Source: Lepidodermella squamata
Lineage: Eukaryota; Gastrotricha
NCBI GenBank assembly: GCA_047495785.1
Contig: JBLDXI010000012.1
Coordinates: forward strand, 62,001 to 126,000
Length of the DNA: 64,000 nt
Reading direction: 5' to 3'
The notes under the pieces were generated by a model, which was given only the letters and a program-made list of their open reading frames with translations, was not told the DNA's origin and did no database searches. The first letter of the stretch is position 1, and each line of letters begins with the position of its first letter. Position numbers and translations under genes: made by a program. Of the stretch, positions 12,389 through 23,188 are shown one piece after another.

Positions 12389-12860
12389 AAAATTCTGTAT
12401 AATCAGGAAAAATTTGACTGGCTTCTATGTGTCCCTGTCGCGTTTTTAATGTGATAATTAGAAAATTCTCACACGTGAGTAATAACAGTAATTAAAAACG
12501 GCTCGTGATGACCTACAAAAAAATGGCGATGAGGCAGTAAACAGCACGCTTTTTTGTTTGAAAATTGAATCAATAATCCACTTAGGAATACCTTTTAGCA
12601 TCTACCTGGAGTGCATCAGTGCGACGCGCCAAATCGAATTTTACACGCCTCGATGAGTGTTCATACGTTTTTTTGCTTTATTAGCACATTTTCCGTCCCT
12701 GAATCACACTAAATCGTTCCGAATTCTGTCGAAATGGGTTTAATAATTTATCAAATTCTAGCAATATTTCTAAAAATCAATATTGATCTTTATCTAAAAA
12801 ATAATCGTAAGCTTTTAGCTTCGAAACATAACAGAAATGAAATTTGTTAATGTGAAATTG
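12389..12860. other. Intergenic spacer
   Basis: No gene, repeat or structured element found. Confidence 0.4.
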
Positions 12861-13085
12861 TCATTCGATCATCCAGGCCGGGTAGTGCCATTGAAAACTG
12901 CGACGACCACCGTTGTTCACAGAATTAAGCATGAGAGCGACAGGTTCCTCCGCAATTTTGTGATGAGCGGCTGTCTTTCGTTGCTGGGCCATTAATCGGT
13001 TCGCTTGCGTTGGGTTCATGAGACTCATTAACACGACCAGGATTGCGAAAATACTGATAACGGCAACCTTTACGGTAAACGGCAT
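12861..13085 (-). CDS. Small secreted precursor ending in PAW motif (74 aa)
   Basis: The N-terminal hydrophobic leader (VAVISIFAILVVLMSLM) is followed by a basic region, an LMLNS motif and a C-terminal HYPAWMIE. There is no cysteine. The LMLNS motif recurs at 12089 and 27229. The PAW[LM] motif recurs at 14404, 24871, 25715 and 26294. Single exon. Function unknown; it would be exported if the leader is cleaved near TQA. Confidence 0.75.
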   Translation of the reverse strand: MPFTVKVAVISIFAILVVLMSLMNPTQANRLMAQQRKTAAHHKIAEEPVALMLNSVNNGGRRSFQWHYPAWMIE

Positions 13086-14403
13086 TTTTTGCGCTGGATT
13101 TTTGAAAATCGCAAAAACAAGAAGAAAATAGTGTCTCTCTATCTACGTGTTTTCACAGCAAATTGAATCGGCGATAGAGACAGGCGGCGAAGTCCTATGA
13201 GAGGAATAACGGTGGGATAACGGCTTAATCGACCAGAATGCTGAAATTATTATAAAGAATTTGCATTGTAGCTCTATTGATTGATATCGTGGCGATGTGC
13301 GATAATTGTTTGTGCGAGTGCGAAGCCACTAAATCAACCAGTCAGTCGTGTATTATAGAAAAATAAAAATATGGCCATCGGCTAGCCGTTTCCTGTTTAC
13401 CGAGCGTAGGAAGCGCCTGATTATCTCAATATCTTATCGAAATTTGCCATGATGAAAGTTGGATTGAGGCTTCTGATGCCCTTTAGACTGCAAGGGTCTC
13501 TTTTTGACACAGATATATACTATTTGAATTTAGCTTATAATTAGGTTAGACTAAAAATGAATCAAAAGTTCCTTCTTTCGGACCTCGAAAAAATAGGTTT
13601 AGGAATGAATCTAAAAAGCTCCGGCTGAGCTGGGAATGATAAATGATGTTAATGCCCTAGCGAGACCAAATAACTATAGGATGACAAAAATGCAACGAAA
13701 ATATGAAATAAATAAATAATTATTGTTATTAAGAGAGTAACTACGCGCTTCGTGCTTTTGTTAACACCAAACTTGTATGATCACTGGAAATTCAAATAAA
13801 GCCAAACAAGATCTTGAAAGAAAGACGTATTTGCAAAAAAATTGACTAAAAGTGATTAATTTCCAGGGTGACACAGTAAGCTGGAGGTACCAGGGTGTTT
13901 TCAAATTTCTTCCAACCTGATACCTCCAGGTATATGGAATAACTTCGATGTTAGAATCCTCTAGAATGTTGTTATCGGAAAAATCCCTGACTTGTAAAAT
14001 CGATAGTCGGAATCGATATCGGTTCTAAAAGGCCGAAGTATAACTCGGAAGTGACCGCAATGATAGCACAATACAGTGAGATAAGGAGACCCTGGAAGGA
14101 TTGGCGCTGGTAAAAATTCGTAAGGTATAAGGATCGATCGTTTGATTTTCCGATATAGAATAATGCAAGGAATGACCTTCCGATGAATCAGATATTTCAC
14201 CCTGTTGCGTATTTTTTCCGACATGTCAAATCAAAATGCGGCTCAAGAAAAGAAAACATGGGTTCGATGAAACGACATGGTAAAAATTCAGTTCTTTTGA
14301 ACCCTGAAGTCACTTTTTCTCATATTTGAAACTCTTAAAATTTCCATCACGAAGATTTTATTGAAAATAAGCACAAGTGAATTGTAACTCAAAGTATAAG
14401 TTG
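13086..14403. other. 1.3 kb gene-free spacer
   Basis: No convincing gene. A short imperfect hairpin (TGGAGGTACCAGG against CCTGATACCTCCA) lies at 13880-13930. The minus-strand frame at 13961-14224 has no signal peptide, and its N-terminus is basic and low in complexity; I do not call it. Confidence 0.4.
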
Positions 14404-14769
14404 TCAGTATTTTATAGTAGATTGCCAGGGCGTATCCCTGCTTTTGCTTTTGACAATTACAGTTGATTTCTTGGCTGGATTGCCTTTGATGGGCCGATAG
14501 TTCTTCTTCGATGGCTTCAGAATCTTCACCGTATCAGTTTCATCTTCCCAAAGCCATGCTGGGTGCAGACGGAGAAGTTGCCGCTTGAACCACTTGGAAT
14601 ACACGGGATCTGATAGGTATAGATTATGACCGTCGTCCGCTCTCAACGCGACCATTTTCTCCTCTTTAAGCGGCTTTTGCTTCCGCAAACTTTCGACCAG
14701 GGGAAGCGCGATACTCAGCAGTAGTAGCGCGGAAGAGAAAAACATGTTGAAGTCTAGCTTCATTTTCAA
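14404..14769 (-). CDS. Small secreted precursor, DxH-DPxY / PAW group (121 aa)
   Basis: The signal peptide is residues 1-27 (FFSSALLLLSIALPLVES). The mature core reads DDGHNLYLSDPVYSKW, then a basic helix-like segment and HPAWLW, then a Lys-rich tail. This is the clearest member carrying both the D-D-x-H...DP-x-Y core and the PAW[LM] block in order, as at 25715 and, degenerately, 15969. There is no cysteine. Single exon. Function unknown. Confidence 0.82.
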   Translation of the reverse strand: MKMKLDFNMFFSSALLLLSIALPLVESLRKQKPLKEEKMVALRADDGHNLYLSDPVYSKWFKRQLLRLHPAWLWEDETDTVKILKPSKKNYRPIKGNPAKKSTVIVKSKSRDTPWQSTIKY

Positions 14770-15212
14770 AATATTGATGTTCTACTTGTTTAACAAATGT
14801 TGATTCTGCTTTTGCGGTGTTTTCTAAGGTGCCAGTCGCTAGATGCGGTGCTGGGCAAAACGTTGGCGTGTTTTTTGTCGCTACGCTTTGCGTCGGCGTT
14901 TTTACTACACCACCCCTCGACGCAGTTCAAAAAAAACTGATGAAATATTTACGAATGCTAAAATTACCCACCCTGGGATACCTCCGACCTTGACCGCCGT
15001 CTAGTTAAAGCCCACGCTTGAACTATAATGATCAATTTTCGGGTGAAAATTGTCTTGGTTTAGCGGAACCTATTGCGGAATAAAATATCGAATACTTATT
15101 AATCGGTTCTCCCAATATTTAAAAGGTTCAAAATTTTAAATTTCAAATTTTGAAATAATTAAAATTAAAATTTCAAACAAATTATAAACATGAGAATACA
15201 ATTAATCGTGTT

Positions 15213-15722
15213 CAGACTTTTCAGCAGTGACATTTCAGCAAATGAGGGTCAAATCAGCAGCGACTTTTCATCAGTGACACTTTGTCAGTAAAAAATTCAT
15301 GAAAATCAAATTTTAGTATTAATTTGAACAATCCCTGAAGACAAGTGAGCAGTGACATTTCAGCAGCGACAAATGAGCAAGTGACAGTTCATCAATTTTT
15401 ATTTATTAATCTTGGGCATTGAACTTGCACTTTTTGCGAGCTCAACTTCAATGTAGCGCATAGTTCCCCAGCTTAGTATAGCTAAACTTCTCATGATGAA
15501 ATGTCTCCGCTGAAATGTCACTGCGCAAATGTCATTGAGATAAAAATAATAAATTTGAAAAAACATGTGGAAAATTAACAAAAATCACCGCTGACTTGTC
15601 ACTGATGATTTGTCACTGCGCAAATGTCGCAGCTGAAATGTCACTGCTCATTTTTCACTGATGAAAAGTCGCTGCTCATTTGACCCTCATTTGCTGAAAT
15701 GTCACTGCTGAAAAGTCGTACA
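15213..15722. mobile_element. Foldback element built of short GACATTTCAGC repeats
   Basis: The left arm carries several copies of TGACATTTCAGCA / GCAGTGACA-type units. The right arm carries their reverse complements (TGCTGAAATGTCACTGC). The outer ends pair: CTTTTCAGCAGTGACATTTC on the left against its complement near 15700. No coding capacity. The structure matches a Foldback (FB)-type non-autonomous transposon whose inverted arms are themselves tandem repeats. It lies in the 1.2 kb spacer between two small secreted genes. Confidence 0.7.
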
Positions 15723-15968
15723 ACCAAAATTAATAAATAAAAAATATTCAAGTAAATTAATAATAATAATAATAATCGACAGTTTTATCACAAGATTCAC
15801 GGTTTTAAAATTCACAACCTGAACGACAACATAATTTTTCGTACAATGAAAAGGCATTTATTGAATTTAAAGCATCGGGAATTTTATTTTAAAATTAAAC
15901 CGGGAGGCATGGTACTACGAAATAATTGCAGATAAATTAAAAAAACGTTCTAAAATCTAACAATAGAT

Positions 15969-16562
15969 TTATGACCGTAAACTTGGCGGCAGGACATCTC
16001 GGACGGGCGGCTTCCTCGCCATCTTCCTTAATTGCTTAGTTTGATTAGGATCCTGCACCTGATCTTCTTCGTCTAAATCTTCCGCGGAACGGCTGTCCAG
16101 GGATAGATACCAAGGCAGACCTTTATGGTGAACCTTTCGCCGCGGGTTCCTAGCCAGGTAACTTTGGTCCCGAATCATTTGGGCATACGTCTCGTCGTCT
16201 CGGCTCTGAGCATTTCGAACATGATCGCCTTCAGTTTTCCCATATTTCTTCCCAGTTCTGAACTCGATGACGTTTTTCGGCTGTAATAAGTCTTTCTCCT
16301 TCTCCCGAGCAACTTCGACTTTAGCCTTCACCTTGACCACATGCGGCTTCAGCACAACTCGGATAAAATCGTCAGCATTACTCAGGAACCACTCGCGATC
16401 GTGCTTATCGCGAAGCTGCTTCCTCAGGTACCACTTCATGTAATACGGGTCGCTTTGGTCGAAATAAACCGAACTTTCATCACCAGCAACACGGCCGTTA
16501 TGCGCCAGAGCAGTGTAGGGAAGAAGAAGGGCTAGACTAGTAAAAATATGCGAAGCAATCAT
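15969..16562 (-). CDS. Secreted precursor, diverged DPxY group member (197 aa)
   Basis: The signal peptide is residues 1-20 (IFTSLALLLPYTALA). The core ESSVYFDQSDPYYMKWYL aligns with the DPxY core of 14404 and 25715. DREWFLSNADDF follows where they have PAWLL..NADNLF. The rest is a long Lys/Arg/Glu-rich tail of about 120 residues with many dibasic sites. There is no cysteine. It is the longest member of the group. Function unknown. Confidence 0.8.
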   Translation of the reverse strand: MIASHIFTSLALLLPYTALAHNGRVAGDESSVYFDQSDPYYMKWYLRKQLRDKHDREWFLSNADDFIRVVLKPHVVKVKAKVEVAREKEKDLLQPKNVIEFRTGKKYGKTEGDHVRNAQSRDDETYAQMIRDQSYLARNPRRKVHHKGLPWYLSLDSRSAEDLDEEDQVQDPNQTKQLRKMARKPPVRDVLPPSLRS

Positions 16563-16963
16563 CTGATATATTATTTCGCCGTATGCGAAATGACAAAGTG
16601 TTTAGCGTAGTTTTATGCGCCTCAGTGCAATCTAAAATCCAGAGCGCCCACTCTCTTGGAAAATTAAAATTAATGCTTGATGACGCCGAATTGATTTTTT
16701 AACGACTCATTAACTTCATAAACACAAGTTGGAATTGACCTGCTTTATCGATGATGAAAGATGAGATTATCAGGAGCTTCAACTTCTTTCTATTATTAGG
16801 CACGTTTTTCCCTTCAGATAATCAGCTTATCCGTAGTTTTAATTAAGGATGAACACGTGCTTTATTTTATTTTCGCTAAATAGACTTCGGTTAAGCTCCC
16901 TCAATAGGTCTGACGTTTATGTGACACAAAAATGGCTGAACTTTAATATTGCGTTTATCATAA

Positions 16964-17329
16964 CTAATTTCCAACAGACTTGAACACAATTCTTGGTACT
17001 AAGTGGCTTTTCTTTGTCACAGCGTTTATAATTTGCCTAGTGTACAGGTCCAGGTTGATTTTACTTCGTGGAGGTCCGCTTTTCGACTGGACCCTTCTGA
17101 ATGCTTGCTTGTACCATCTCCTATCATTCGGATTCAGCCAATATAGGGAGTGAATGGATCCGCCGACTCTTAACGATCCCATTGTCTGCTTGCTAAGGTC
17201 CATTAGGCGGTACTGAGATACTTTTGGCCGAGGTTCGGGCTCGTCTTGGTAGAGACCAGCGAGGCGATATGCACCGATGATTTCAACGAGATCCAGCAGG
17301 ATGAAACAAATGATGCAAAATAACTTCAT
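16964..17329 (-). CDS. Small secreted precursor, diverged DPxY-like member (121 aa)
   Basis: The signal peptide is residues 1-20 (LFCIICFILLDLVEIIGA). The mature part includes SIHSLYWLNPNDRRWYKQ, which keeps the H-x3-[LM]-[DN]-P spacing of the group core. A basic C-terminus follows. No cysteine in the mature part. A TATATATA-like stretch lies at about 17368-17374, roughly 40 bp upstream of the start. Closest neighbour is the gene at 15969. Confidence 0.75.
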   Translation of the reverse strand: MKLFCIICFILLDLVEIIGAYRLAGLYQDEPEPRPKVSQYRLMDLSKQTMGSLRVGGSIHSLYWLNPNDRRWYKQAFRRVQSKSGPPRSKINLDLYTRQIINAVTKKSHLVPRIVFKSVGN

Positions 17330-17794
17330 GGCTGATATAAATCGCCACAGGTTGAATTCTCTTATTATATATACTAATAAAAGCAGTAAAAAATAGATTT
17401 ACTACGTTATTTCGGATGCACTCTACAAACAAGATGATGACACTACGCGTTATGACTAACTAAATCCGCTACTACGCAAAGAAATGAATCAAACTACCTT
17501 ATAAATTATTCAATCGACTGAACAGAACATTTTCCGACTGAACAGAGAGAGGAAAATGTTCTGTCTGTGTTGTAAAAAAACTTGTTGTCAAATTTGTTCA
17601 AGGTTTCAACTAAGTTGAAGCTGGCTAATTTACGTCACGTTTTCGAAATTCGAGGGTCTTGTTTCGCACTTCTATCTTGCTGAATTTCAGTATTTTGGTC
17701 GGCTCGAAATCGTCGGATTAGCTATATGCTATCACCCCAGACAGAAATGATGTCAGTTTGACAGGACGTCGGGGGAGAAATGAAACATTTGCCG

Positions 17795-17925
17795 AATTTT
17801 TCAGCAAATCGCGATAAACTTGAAAAGGAACGATTCCTATAACCGTGAACCGGTTATCAGCCAGATTTTGAATATTCAAGTTTCACACCTCTCGGATGCT
17901 TTCATCCACCTTAAAAGACGAGCGC
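17795..17925 (+). repeat. Dispersed repeat, second family, copy 1
   Basis: Resembles 53088-53245. Both have TTTTTCAGCAAATCGCGA, then ACGATTCCT, then a TTGAATWTTC block, then CCTTAAAAGAC, in the same order with comparable spacing. No conserved reading frame. Nature unknown. Confidence 0.45.
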
Positions 17926-18244
17926 CACACTTTTAGTCGCAATAAAAAATGAAAAAATATCTCAGATTACCCCAACAAAATTGGCTCGCTGTGTGGGCAG
18001 GGTAACTTTGGATACTGTTTCCTCGCAGTTGAATAGATTTGCAACGGCAGAGGACAAAATAAAGGGGTTTATTGCATTAAATGTCCCGTGTGTTTTAAGC
18101 TTTCGAATGCTGTGAGGTCGGTAAGTATTGCGTTCATAATTTATGTTGAAGAAATTACATAAGCAGTGCAATCTGCGATGTTGATTTGGGACCCTTCGTA
18201 TCTCCTTAAAAACATATCAGCTCGGATCAAAATTTGACATGGGC

Positions 18245-19215
18245 ATTCCAATATTACCTCAATTCCGGGCCCATATTAGTTCCGTCCGGCCCCCAAGCGT
18301 TGGTTGCGCAATTGGAGGGTAAAAGTGGACTTAGCGCAAAACGCCAAGTCGAAATTTTAAACAACATGTTGGCCGCGCGCGCTGATGTCAAAGGGCTATT
18401 TTCGAATATCCTAGCGGTTTTTATTCCAAAATGAAGCTTAACTAATTCTCTATCAAATGAATATGGGTTTCTGGCGAGAGAAATTTGAATTAACAGGTTT
18501 TACGAGCACTCCAACTTTTCATTTACGCGTGTGCACGTTCCTGGTCAACGCGCAAAATTTTAGGTGCACGTAAAACTTTTTATTTTAATTTTTTCGAGCG
18601 AGAACCCCATATTCAATCGATAGAGAATTGTCTGAATTATTTTTTGGTATAAAAACCGACGCGATATTTCAAAGTAACCCTTTAGCATCTTTGCGCGCGG
18701 TTTTAAATTTGTTAAAAATAATTCAACTTATGCGCAAAAGCCAAGTCCTGATTTTTAACAAACTTAAAACCGCGCGCAAAGATGCTAAAGGGTTACTTTG
18801 AAATATCGCGTCGGTTTTTATACTAAAAAATAATTCAGACAATTCTCTATCGATTGAATATGGGGTTCTCGCTCGAAAAAATTAAAATATAAAAGTTTTA
18901 CGTGCACCTAAAATTTTGCGCGCGAGTTGAGAGCGCGCGCACTCGCGTCTCAAAAGTTAGGATGTGCGGTAACCGTTTTTTCGTTCATTTTTCACGCGAG
19001 AAATCCATATCTATTCTATAGAGAATTTTCTGAACTTTCTTTTGGTATAAAAACCGCCTAAATAATCAAAACTTGCCCTTTGACTTTACCGCACGCGGCC
19101 TTGAAATTTCTAAAAATTTCGACTTTTGCGCGTTTTGCGCGTTTTGCGCTAAGTCCACTTTTACCCTCCGACTGCACGGAACTAATATGGGCCCGGAATT
19201 GAGCCCAATATTATC
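18245..19215. mobile_element. Nested foldback element with long palindrome (about 970 bp)
   Basis: The outer ends are inverted: CCGGGCCCATATTAGTTCCG at about 18263-18282 pairs with its complement at about 19177-19197. The inner arms (about 18582-18720 and 18753-18905) are almost perfect reverse complements around a centre near 18737. They include ATTCAATCGATAGAGAATTG and CCTTTAGCATCTTTGCGCGC. Motifs such as GCGCAAAACGCCAAGTC recur within arms. No protein is encoded. It is a foldback/MITE-type element, probably a nested or composite one. Confidence 0.75.
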
Positions 19216-19845
19216 AATCTCAGCAGGTGTCCGCATGGCGTTCAGGTGCCAAATCGGATAATTTTGGACTGTATAAATTGAAAAAATGTAGAATCACACA
19301 CTGCTATTGCATTGCGATTGAGCGTCCGATATTACCCTCTAATTTTTCAAATGTGAGACATAGCTCTAATAAACTGAAAATTCCCAATCCCATTCCGTAT
19401 GCAATTGAGCGTTTCCAGATTTGCCCGATAATTGTCCAAGTCATAACTGTTTCAGTAAAAAACGAATTGAGTATAGCGATGAAATCTTATTATTAAGGCG
19501 TGACGTTTCGGTACGCTCTCGTACCTTATCATCAGACTAGAAACTAGAAGTATAGAAGAAAAACAACAAAATTAAAATCACAACAAAGAAAAAGTAAAAC
19601 AAGAAATAAGAATTAAAATAATTTTAATTTGACGGAGTCCGACTGCACATTGAGGCTGATTTTTAGTTTGGTCTTTTTGATCAGCAGGCTCTCGTGCAAG
19701 AGGGCATCCCACCTGTTATGACCCTTGCGTAGAATCGTGAAACAGTTGTGCAAATTAAAATCATTCCTCAGCTCATGGGTCTTCGCGCGCACATGACGCA
19801 GTTTGAAAAGTTCAGATCTGAGGGTCACCCTTAAAAATCAATACA

Positions 19846-20314
19846 TACCGTATTTACTTGAATAAAGGCCGCGGCGATTATTTTCCTAATTTTTCAGTAA
19901 AGGTAAAAAAACGCGGCGATTAATCGAGTGCGGTCTTTATTCGCGTGCGGCCTTTATTTTCCTCTCTTAGCCAAAAAACGATTTTTTCAAATGTAACCTC
20001 AAATGTAACCGACAACTTCGGGCAGTTCAATAGAATCTCTCGCGCTTTATTCTTCATCATGTTGCGGCTGACACGTATTTTGCGCGCGCGCATGCTTCTT
20101 ACCCACTCTACCAACTTGAATATTTGAAAATTGAAAAAAATAATTAAACATTTTCACCTCTCGCGATGATGCTGTGCCGCGCGTGTTAGAGCTGCGCTGA
20201 TTAATCGCGTGCGGCCTTTATTTCGATTGTTTTTTTTAAATAACACAATTTTGCGGCGATTATTCGCATGCGGCCTTTATTCGGAATGCGGCCTTTATTC
20301 AAGTAAATACGGTA
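19846..20314. mobile_element. MITE-like element with CCGTATTTACTTGAATAAAGGCC termini
   Basis: The terminal inverted repeat TACCGTATTTACTTGAATAA at the left end pairs with its reverse complement at 20295-20314. The internal GCGGCCTTTATT unit is repeated several times near both ends. It is 469 bp and non-coding. It looks like a non-autonomous DNA transposon; the superfamily cannot be set from this alone. Confidence 0.72.
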
Positions 20315-20696
20315 TATCATTGTTGAAGGTTTTCGAAAATCACAGAAAATCATGAACAATTTATCCAAGTTCGCTCCAAGTATCAAAAGGTAGCTCTTGG
20401 TATGACGAATTTACTTTCGTTCGATTTAATTCTCTCCGAATCAGTTTTCACAGTTTATTTCCGAATGCGAAAACTTCTTTCCCAATTCTTAACCAGTTCT
20501 TTCATTATTTAAATTTTGAAAAAAATATTAACGCGTTCCTCTTGAAGAGATCTATCAGATGGCATTTGAATCTTTCTCATGCGACCTTCAATTGCGGAGA
20601 AATCAATCGTTGAAATTTTGAATTTTTCGATTTTTGGACTCCAAGAAATTGATGAATCAGCCGACCATATTGGCGCCCATTGCGTTACACTCCTTT

Positions 20697-21110
20697 TCTC
20701 GTGAGTAGTCAGTCTATACCATAGACATAATTTAAGATAGACTGACTACTCACGAGAAAAGAACGGAACACCATGGCTCGGCTGGGGGTGAGCTTCCTTT
20801 TGAGCCCAAGTTTGACCTTCAACGATTTTTTACTGAATTGTAAAACATTATTGAGGATTCTCGGTAGGAAAATACCATTACTTTTAATTTGGACACCTAA
20901 GCCTCTAGCCACACATGTGATTCACGCGCAAGGTTCACGCCGTAGTCTGGTTCAGATTCATGCGCATGAATCATGTGTTTCTTTGCTAACAAGCGAAAAG
21001 TAATGGTATTTTCCCACCGAGAATCCTCAATAATGTTTTAAAATTCAGTAAAAAATCGTTGAAGGTCAAACTTGGGCTCAAAAGGAAGCTCACCCCCATG
21101 GTCTATACTG
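20697..21110. mobile_element. Double hairpin foldback element
   Basis: A first hairpin (CTCGTGAGTAGTCAGTCTAT against its complement, 20697-20757) is followed by a second, longer foldback. In the second, 20785-20885 pairs with 20997-21095 (GGGGGTGAGCTTCCTTTTGA and onward). The spacer is about 110 bp and contains further short inverted repeats. Non-coding; the frames inside are palindrome artefacts. Confidence 0.7.
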
Positions 21111-21119
21111 ATATTATGT

Positions 21120-21300
21120 ATATGCTTGTGACTTATTGGTTAAGCTCGTGACTGGTTTTGGAAGAGGTCCTGAGTTCGATTCCCAGCTCGCAACGTAAGT
21201 TTTCTCAAAAGAGAAATTCTCGGCCCCAAGCCTCGGTTCACGTGGACAGCAGGCTAATAAGTATCACATATAGGGGGTACATATAATATCACTGGATATT
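21120..21300 (+). mobile_element. tRNA-like SINE fragment
   Basis: An A-box-like TTGGTTAAGCTCGTGA segment at about 21136-21152 precedes a good pol III B box (GAGTTCGATTCC) at about 21171-21183, with spacing as in a tRNA gene. A non-tRNA body follows (CTCGGCCCCAAGCCTCGGTT). The tRNA part does not fold as a full cloverleaf in my reading, so I call it a tRNA-derived SINE rather than a tRNA. Ends are approximate. Confidence 0.5.
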
Positions 21301-22627
21301 TCTGGCGTAGTAAAACACCACCGCCTCGTTGCATATATACCACTTTTGCCATGACATTCAGCCACGCATGTGTTTTATCACCTGCAAATATTTCTTCAGC
21401 AACATAACACATTAATAATAGTAATGCATAGCTAAAGTAGGCTGATATGCATCAACGCGTATGTGCGCAAAGTGACCTGTAATCACTGAAAGCGGCTGTA
21501 ATAACGATACCGCGCCACAAAGTCATCGACGTTTCGCTTAATCATCATCATATATTTCTTATCTACGTGCACTGAGCTATGCCTTCGGTACCGAGAAGAA
21601 ACTCTTGTTATACAGCACATCGAAAAACTATATAGCGTTTTCTTAAATATATTAGGAAAAAGAACCTCTGATTAGGAATATTAAAGTAAATACCAATAAC
21701 TTTTTATCATACTTTTATCATTTTGTTTATTGTTTTGCAGTGCCTTGGTGTAGAATTCCCCCAAGTCTGATAAAATTCGGCGACTCATTTTTGTAACATG
21801 GAAGCCGCGATAAAAACAAGCAATAAACGCTGCGATGGTGGTTTCACTCGGTTATTGCATCAGCGCAGGACACCGCATATTATGTGTGAGCCTCGAAAAA
21901 CAAAGCTGACATTCATTCAGAATTTTTTCACGCAGTAAAATGCGACCAGGCAATCTTCAAAAATGTTGGACAATCTTTCTCATTTCTCTGTCTTTCTAAC
22001 TAACGCCCAAGAGGGCGAACTCAATAAAAATTTACGTTGAGTAACACGTAACATATTTTTCTGCACCATTTTAGCAACCATCGGTTCCGCTCCTTAGCCA
22101 ACTGCCCCGCCAACAACAGTTCCCACCAATAGGTTAGTGCTGTCCCCTTCCATGGCCGCAGTCCGCCCCGATAGGGCCCGGGCTGTGCTCAGGTACCGGT
22201 CCCTGGCCGATACCTGCGCCGAACCCCAGCTCCGCCCCATGTCATGCAGGTCGTAGCCCCCCAAGTTCTTGGCCTCCCAACCAGTTTTACTTTCGGTACC
22301 CTGGCTGTCGTCGTTCGACCGTCCTTGCGGCTTTGGGCAGAACGAGTCAGATAGCGGCAAGAGTTACCGGTGGCTACTTTGTAGATGAATATCCGAGGCT
22401 ATCGCTTATAGCAGGAACAAAAAGGACCTTCAAAAAGGACAAGGCTTAATTTAATTGATCCTTAATTTTTATCAGAGGCTTTCCTTTCTGGAATCGCCAC
22501 CGCCATGAGTTTTTCATTTTTGTGCCTGACCGTGAAATCTTTTCCCAATTTCTATTACTAGTGTTTATTCCTCAAACAGTTTGCTAATTCAATCACTCGA
22601 CTAACATTATTTTCGCCCTACACAGAA

Positions 22628-23188
22628 ATGGGGGTGAGTACCACATTTTTCACGATAATTGCTGAGTATTGCTGAGGTGATGCGGGTCTAAGATATCCGC
22701 CGCCAGCTTTCTGATTATCATTGCTAAAATTTCCCAATTTCAGAAAACTTCGTCGAAGCGACAAAATTCGAATGGAAAGTCGATCAAGGCGGCACACGTG
22801 AAAGCAAATGATCTGAGGAAGTAAGTTCCTGGTCCTCACCAACCGGAATCGAAATCATATTTTCTTCATGAACATTGCTTATAGGAGGATGCTCGCAAAG
22901 TTGTTAGTTGCGCGTTTACGGCCCGAAACACTCAACGAAGAATTGAAAAAGGGCGACAGTGCAGTTCAGGCCGACGAATTCGAGAATCAGGCGTTTCAGG
23001 CCGCCACGTTCTCGCCACTTCAAAGCATATTACCCGATGCCGGGCAAGATGGCAATCAGCCACTGGAAGCCATAGTGCATGATCCTGATATGGATGTGTG
23101 GATGAAACAAGATGAAGATGACGATGATGGCTCGTCGGTCGATGCTAGTCAAGACGAGGATGACGATGTCATTTATCTAGCCAAATAA
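22628..23188 (+). CDS. Small acidic-tailed protein, possible N-myristoylation (128 aa, 3 exons)
   Basis: Exons: 22628-22633, 22744-22820, 22885-23188; GT-AG introns, phases close to 128 aa. Exon 1 codes only Met-Gly. The N-terminus MGKTSSKR fits the G2/S6 myristoylation pattern followed by basic residues. The middle (RMLAKLLVARLRPETLNEEL) may form an amphipathic helix. The C-terminus is a run of Asp/Glu (QDEDDDDG, SQDEDDDVIYLAK). No signal peptide, so it is probably cytosolic or at the inner membrane face. Family not recognised. It is one of few non-secreted genes inside the array. Confidence 0.65.

Larger units (their letters stand above)
17330..22627. other. 5.3 kb repeat-rich block without convincing genes
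   Basis: The block holds a small hairpin (CAGAACATTTTCC against GGAAAATGTTCTG) at about 17520-17560, a dispersed repeat at 17795-17925, nested foldback elements at 18245-19215, 19846-20314 and 20697-21110, and a tRNA-like SINE at 21120-21300. A short GC-rich patch lies at 22090-22370. The ORFs in it lie mostly inside inverted repeats. It splits the secreted-gene array into a small left part and a large right part. Confidence 0.6.

Noticed and set aside
18234-18434. ORF in left arm of foldback
   Set aside because: Lies within inverted-repeat sequence, no leader or domain.
21120-21200. tRNA gene
   Set aside because: B box is good but the acceptor and anticodon arms do not form a cloverleaf by eye; treated as SINE.
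22094-22360. GC-rich minus-strand frame of 88 aa
   Set aside because: Other frames in the patch are also open, no motif, no leader; possibly a decayed element.
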